Below the pieces are notes generated by a model. That model was not told the DNA's origin and made no database searches. It saw nothing but the letters and a program-made list of their open reading frames with translations. Positions 61,563 to 64,000 of a stretch of DNA of 64,000 nucleotides are shown here, one piece after another. Within the stretch, counting starts at the first letter, position 1. Each line of letters starts with the position of its first letter. A program made the position numbers and the translations under genes. The stretch is from Pseudonocardia hierapolitana. Lineage in GTDB: Bacteria > Actinomycetota > Actinomycetes > Mycobacteriales > Pseudonocardiaceae. The DNA lies in contig NZ_VIWU01000001.1 in assembly GCF_007994075.1 (NCBI RefSeq), positions 7,316,001 through 7,380,000 of the forward strand, given 5' to 3'.

Positions 61563-62932
61563 GACCCCGCTGCGGCGACGTCCGCGTCGCCCGCGATGGT
61601 CCGGACCTGGTTGTCGAAGTTCGTCGCCGCCGCCGCGACGTCGGCCGAGCCCGTGATCACCGACTCCGTGGCGACCTGGATCTCGTTGGAGATGCGCGGG
61701 TACACCGAGTACGCGGGCCGGTAGTTCGTGATCGGCACGAGCGAGGCGAAGAACTCGTTCGACGGGTTGGCCTGGGCGTAGCTGGGGTCGTCGGCGACGT
61801 CCGTGCGCACGGGGATCTGCACCTCGTCGATCGCGAACTTCAGCTGGTGCTCCTTGTCGTTCAGCAGCTTGCTGAACTCCCACGCCATGTCGGGGTTGTC
61901 GGCGTTCTGCGGGATCGCCCACGTCCAGCCGCCGGACATGCTCACCTTCCCGGGCGCCTGGCCCGATTGCGTCGGCATGCCGGTCCAGCCCATGACGCTG
62001 CTCCACTGCGGCCACGGGTTCGCGCCGCTGTCCAGCCAGTTGTTCGACAGCCACGAGCCCTCGACGGCGATCGCGACCTTGCCCTGCGGGATGAGCTCCT
62101 GGGCGACCGTGTCGTTCCAGTTCGGGCTCAACACCTGCTGCGGGGTCGCGCTCAGGCCCTCCGAGTACACGGTCTGGAGGAACTGCAGGGCGTCGCGGAA
62201 GCCCTGGGTGCCGACCTGCCACTTCTGCGTGGCGTGGTCGTAGAGCGTGTCGCCCGTGCCGTAGAGCAGCATCTCGAAGCCCTGCATCGACGCGGCCTCA
62301 CCCAGCGGCGTGCCGGCGTAGATGCTGAACGGGATGACCCCGGGCACGGCCGCCTTGATCGCCCGGGCGGCGGTGAGCAGGTCGTTCCACGTGGTGGGCT
62401 GCCACTCGGCGGGCAGTCCCGCCTGGGCGAGGATCTCCTTGTTGAACCAGATGCCGCGGGTGTCGGTGCCGGTCGGGATGCCGTAGGTCTTCCCGTCGAG
62501 GGCCCGCCCGGCACCCTTGGCGGTTTCCGCGAACTGGTTCCAATCGGGCCACCCGGCGATGTACTCGTCCAGCGGACGCAGGTAGCCGGCCTCGATGTCG
62601 GAGTTGATGAGGAAGGTGTCCTCGTAGACGAGGTCCGGGGACGTGCGCGGGCTGCGCATCTGCAGTTGCAGCTTCGTCGTGTAGTCGTCGTTGGCCGCCA
62701 CGATGGGCTGGAGGTCGATCGTGGTGCCCGGGTGCGCCTGCTCGAACTCGCCCTTGGCGTCCTTGAGGAAGTTCTCCATCACGCGGTCGTTGCCGAACTG
62801 CCGGAAGGTGACCGTCACGGTCGACCCGTCGCCCTCGTCACCGCCGCCGCACGCCGCGAGGCTGACCGCCATCAGTCCCGCCGCGGCGACCGCGCCCGCC
62901 CTCCGCCATCGCTGCCCTGCACTCGTTGCCAC
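61559..62932 (-). CDS. Extracellular sugar-binding lipoprotein of ABC importer
   Basis: A 457-residue solute-binding protein of the family 1 (MalE-like) type. The signal peptide ends in the lipobox SLAAC with lipidated Cys28, followed by a glycine-rich linker and the start of the domain TVTVTFRQFGNDRV. The hinge and ligand region includes LVYEDTFLINSDIEAGYLRP, YGIPTGTDTRGIWFNKEIL and VEGSWLSNNW; the many tryptophans fit sugar stacking. The GTG at 62932 follows GGAGG. It lies 61 bases after the alpha-mannosidase gene. Confidence 0.93.
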   Translation of the reverse strand: MATSAGQRWRRAGAVAAAGLMAVSLAACGGGDEGDGSTVTVTFRQFGNDRVMENFLKDAKGEFEQAHPGTTIDLQPIVAANDDYTTKLQLQMRSPRTSPDLVYEDTFLINSDIEAGYLRPLDEYIAGWPDWNQFAETAKGAGRALDGKTYGIPTGTDTRGIWFNKEILAQAGLPAEWQPTTWNDLLTAARAIKAAVPGVIPFSIYAGTPLGEAASMQGFEMLLYGTGDTLYDHATQKWQVGTQGFRDALQFLQTVYSEGLSATPQQVLSPNWNDTVAQELIPQGKVAIAVEGSWLSNNWLDSGANPWPQWSSVMGWTGMPTQSGQAPGKVSMSGGWTWAIPQNADNPDMAWEFSKLLNDKEHQLKFAIDEVQIPVRTDVADDPSYAQANPSNEFFASLVPITNYRPAYSVYPRISNEIQVATESVITGSADVAAAATNFDNQVRTIAGDADVAAAGS

Positions 62933-62993
62933 TGGAGCTACCTCCGTCTTCCCGCCGTTGGTGACGTGGTTTCGCCTACTGCGTGTCCGGGCG

Positions 62994-64000
62994 TCACTGC
63001 TGATCCCCGCCCGGGTGGGAGAACCTCAGGGTCACGACCTGGAACGGTCGCAGGGTGAGTGCGAGCTCGCCCTCGTCGAGCGGGTGATCCCCGGCGAGCG
63101 GCCGCTCGAGCAGGTCCGTCTCGCTGCAGGAGGTGGCGGGGAAGCCGAGCTCCAGCCGTACTGCCGCCCGCGCCCCGATGGCCTCGTACAGGCGCACGAC
63201 CACGTCGCCCGAACCGTCGTCGGCGAGCTTCACCGCCGAGATCACGACCCCGTCGTGATCGGTCCGCACGAGCGGCTCCACCTCGGCGTCACCCGGCACC
63301 CGCCGCTCGGGCACGTTGAGCCGGTAGCCCTCGCGCGTGGCGTCGGCGAGGTCGGCCCCCGGCACGAGCGCGAAGCGCATCCGGTGCACGCCCTGGTCGG
63401 TCTCCGGGTCCGGGAACCGCGGCGCGCGCAACAGCGACAGGCGCACCGTGGTGGTCGTGCCGCCTGCGCAGCCGTTCGTGGCGGGACGCACGGCGCGGGT
63501 GACGTCGTGGCCGTAGGTCGAGTCGTTGACGAGCGCGACGCCGAAGCCGGGCTCGGTGACGTGCAGGTAGCGGTGGGCGCAGATCTCGTACTTGGCGGCC
63601 TCCCAGCTCGTGTTGGTGTCGGTCGCCCGGTGGACGTAGCCGAACTGGGTCTCCGCCGCGGAGCGTTCCGCCCGCACGTCGAGGGGGAAGGCCGCCTTGA
63701 GGAACGTCTCGGTCTCGTGCCAGTCGACCTCGGTGGCGATGTCCACGCGTCCCGCTCCGGGCGGAAGGGAGATCACCTGGGTCACCCGGGAACGGCCGAA
63801 CCGTCGCACCACCCGCACGGCCGAGTCCGCTGCCGGCTCCAGCGTCTCGACGTCGGTCACGTCGGTCACGGTGCGGCGGTACGCGTGGTCGACGTCCCAC
63901 GCGTCGTAGTGCGCGGGCAGGTCCGGGTGCAGCTGCAGCAGGTTGGCGGGGCTGCCGGGGGCGATGGCCTCGCGCCCGGTGGCCAGGTCGACGACCGACA
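62994..64000 (-). CDS. GH38 alpha-mannosidase, C-terminal part (5' end beyond window)
   Basis: The frame runs open through the window edge, giving the last 334 residues of a glycoside hydrolase family 38 alpha-mannosidase. The segment NLLQLHPDLPAHYDAWDVDH is typical of this family, followed by beta-rich C-terminal domains (VDWHETETFLKAAFPLDV, FGYVHRATDTNTSWE, ALVNDSTYGHDV). The catalytic N-terminal half is outside the window. It would cleave alpha-mannosides after import by the adjoining ABC system, or outside the cell if exported. Confidence 0.88.
   Translation of the reverse strand, partial: SVVDLATGREAIAPGSPANLLQLHPDLPAHYDAWDVDHAYRRTVTDVTDVETLEPAADSAVRVVRRFGRSRVTQVISLPPGAGRVDIATEVDWHETETFLKAAFPLDVRAERSAAETQFGYVHRATDTNTSWEAAKYEICAHRYLHVTEPGFGVALVNDSTYGHDVTRAVRPATNGCAGGTTTTVRLSLLRAPRFPDPETDQGVHRMRFALVPGADLADATREGYRLNVPERRVPGDAEVEPLVRTDHDGVVISAVKLADDGSGDVVVRLYEAIGARAAVRLELGFPATSCSETDLLERPLAGDHPLDEGELALTLRPFQVVTLRFSHPGGDQQ

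Overview
The window is high-GC actinobacterial chromosome, most likely from the Pseudonocardiaceae. This rests on actinobacterial markers (RbpA, WhiA, OpcA, MptB, SufR, a YvcK-RapZ-UvrC cluster), near-leaderless promoters (TANNNT box about 6-8 nt before an RTG start) and gene order. From memory, the order rsmB-rpe-ribE-ribBA-ribH-uvrC-rapZ-yvcK-whiA-gap-pgk-tpiA-secG-pgl-opcA-zwf-tal-tkt-ctaB-qor-ctaA-ABC-mptB-sufR-sufBDCSUT follows Mycobacterium tuberculosis Rv1407 to Rv1466 in the same orientations. No tRNA, rRNA, CRISPR array, prophage or intact insertion sequence was seen.

Layout. 1-7.5 kb: end of rsmB, a CobW-type metal GTPase, rpe, the riboflavin genes ribE-ribBA-ribH (no ribD), a PH-domain membrane protein, a dihydroorotate-dehydrogenase-like enzyme and a HAD hydrolase. 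7.6-13.7 kb: a DUF2786 gene behind a LexA-type box, divergent from uvrC-rapZ-yvcK-whiA, four tightly coupled genes. 13.6-18 kb: an accessory block with two methyltransferases, a DHFR/RibD-like reductase, a berberine-bridge-type flavin oxidase and an AraC regulator. 18-21.8 kb: gap-pgk-tpiA, then secG and rbpA. 22-25.3 kb: a lipoprotein, TrpB2, a rhodanese divergent from an Lrp regulator, and a NYN-domain protein. 25.3-33.4 kb (minus strand): the pentose phosphate operon tkt-tal-pgi-like-zwf-opcA-pgl. 33.6-40.2 kb: haem A and oxidase genes (ctaB, ctaA, ctaD) with a formaldehyde dehydrogenase and a quinone oxidoreductase.

40.2-46.0 kb is a block for D-amino-acid use: a DadA-like dehydrogenase and PucR regulator on one strand, and an MFS transporter and N-acyl-D-amino-acid deacylase on the other. 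With ctaD it is inserted between ctaA and the ABC exporter relative to M. tuberculosis. 46-49.4 kb holds the ABC exporter pair and mptB. 49.7-56.0 kb is a complete SUF iron-sulfur assembly operon headed by sufR. 56.4-59.7 kb holds a VOC protein, an AraC regulator, an aspartate/glutamate-type racemase and a LysR regulator. 59.7-64 kb is a sugar importer (binding lipoprotein and two permeases, no ATPase) behind the 3' end of a GH38 alpha-mannosidase gene, pointing to uptake of mannosides.

Most of the window is conserved core metabolism and no clearly new system is present. The points most worth a second look are the LexA-type box at the DUF2786 gene, two short leader ORFs overlapping the starts of ctaD and an AraC gene, a 15-bp minisatellite in yvcK, the D-amino-acid block, a degenerate glucose-6-phosphate isomerase in the pentose phosphate operon, and several very stable intergenic inverted repeats.
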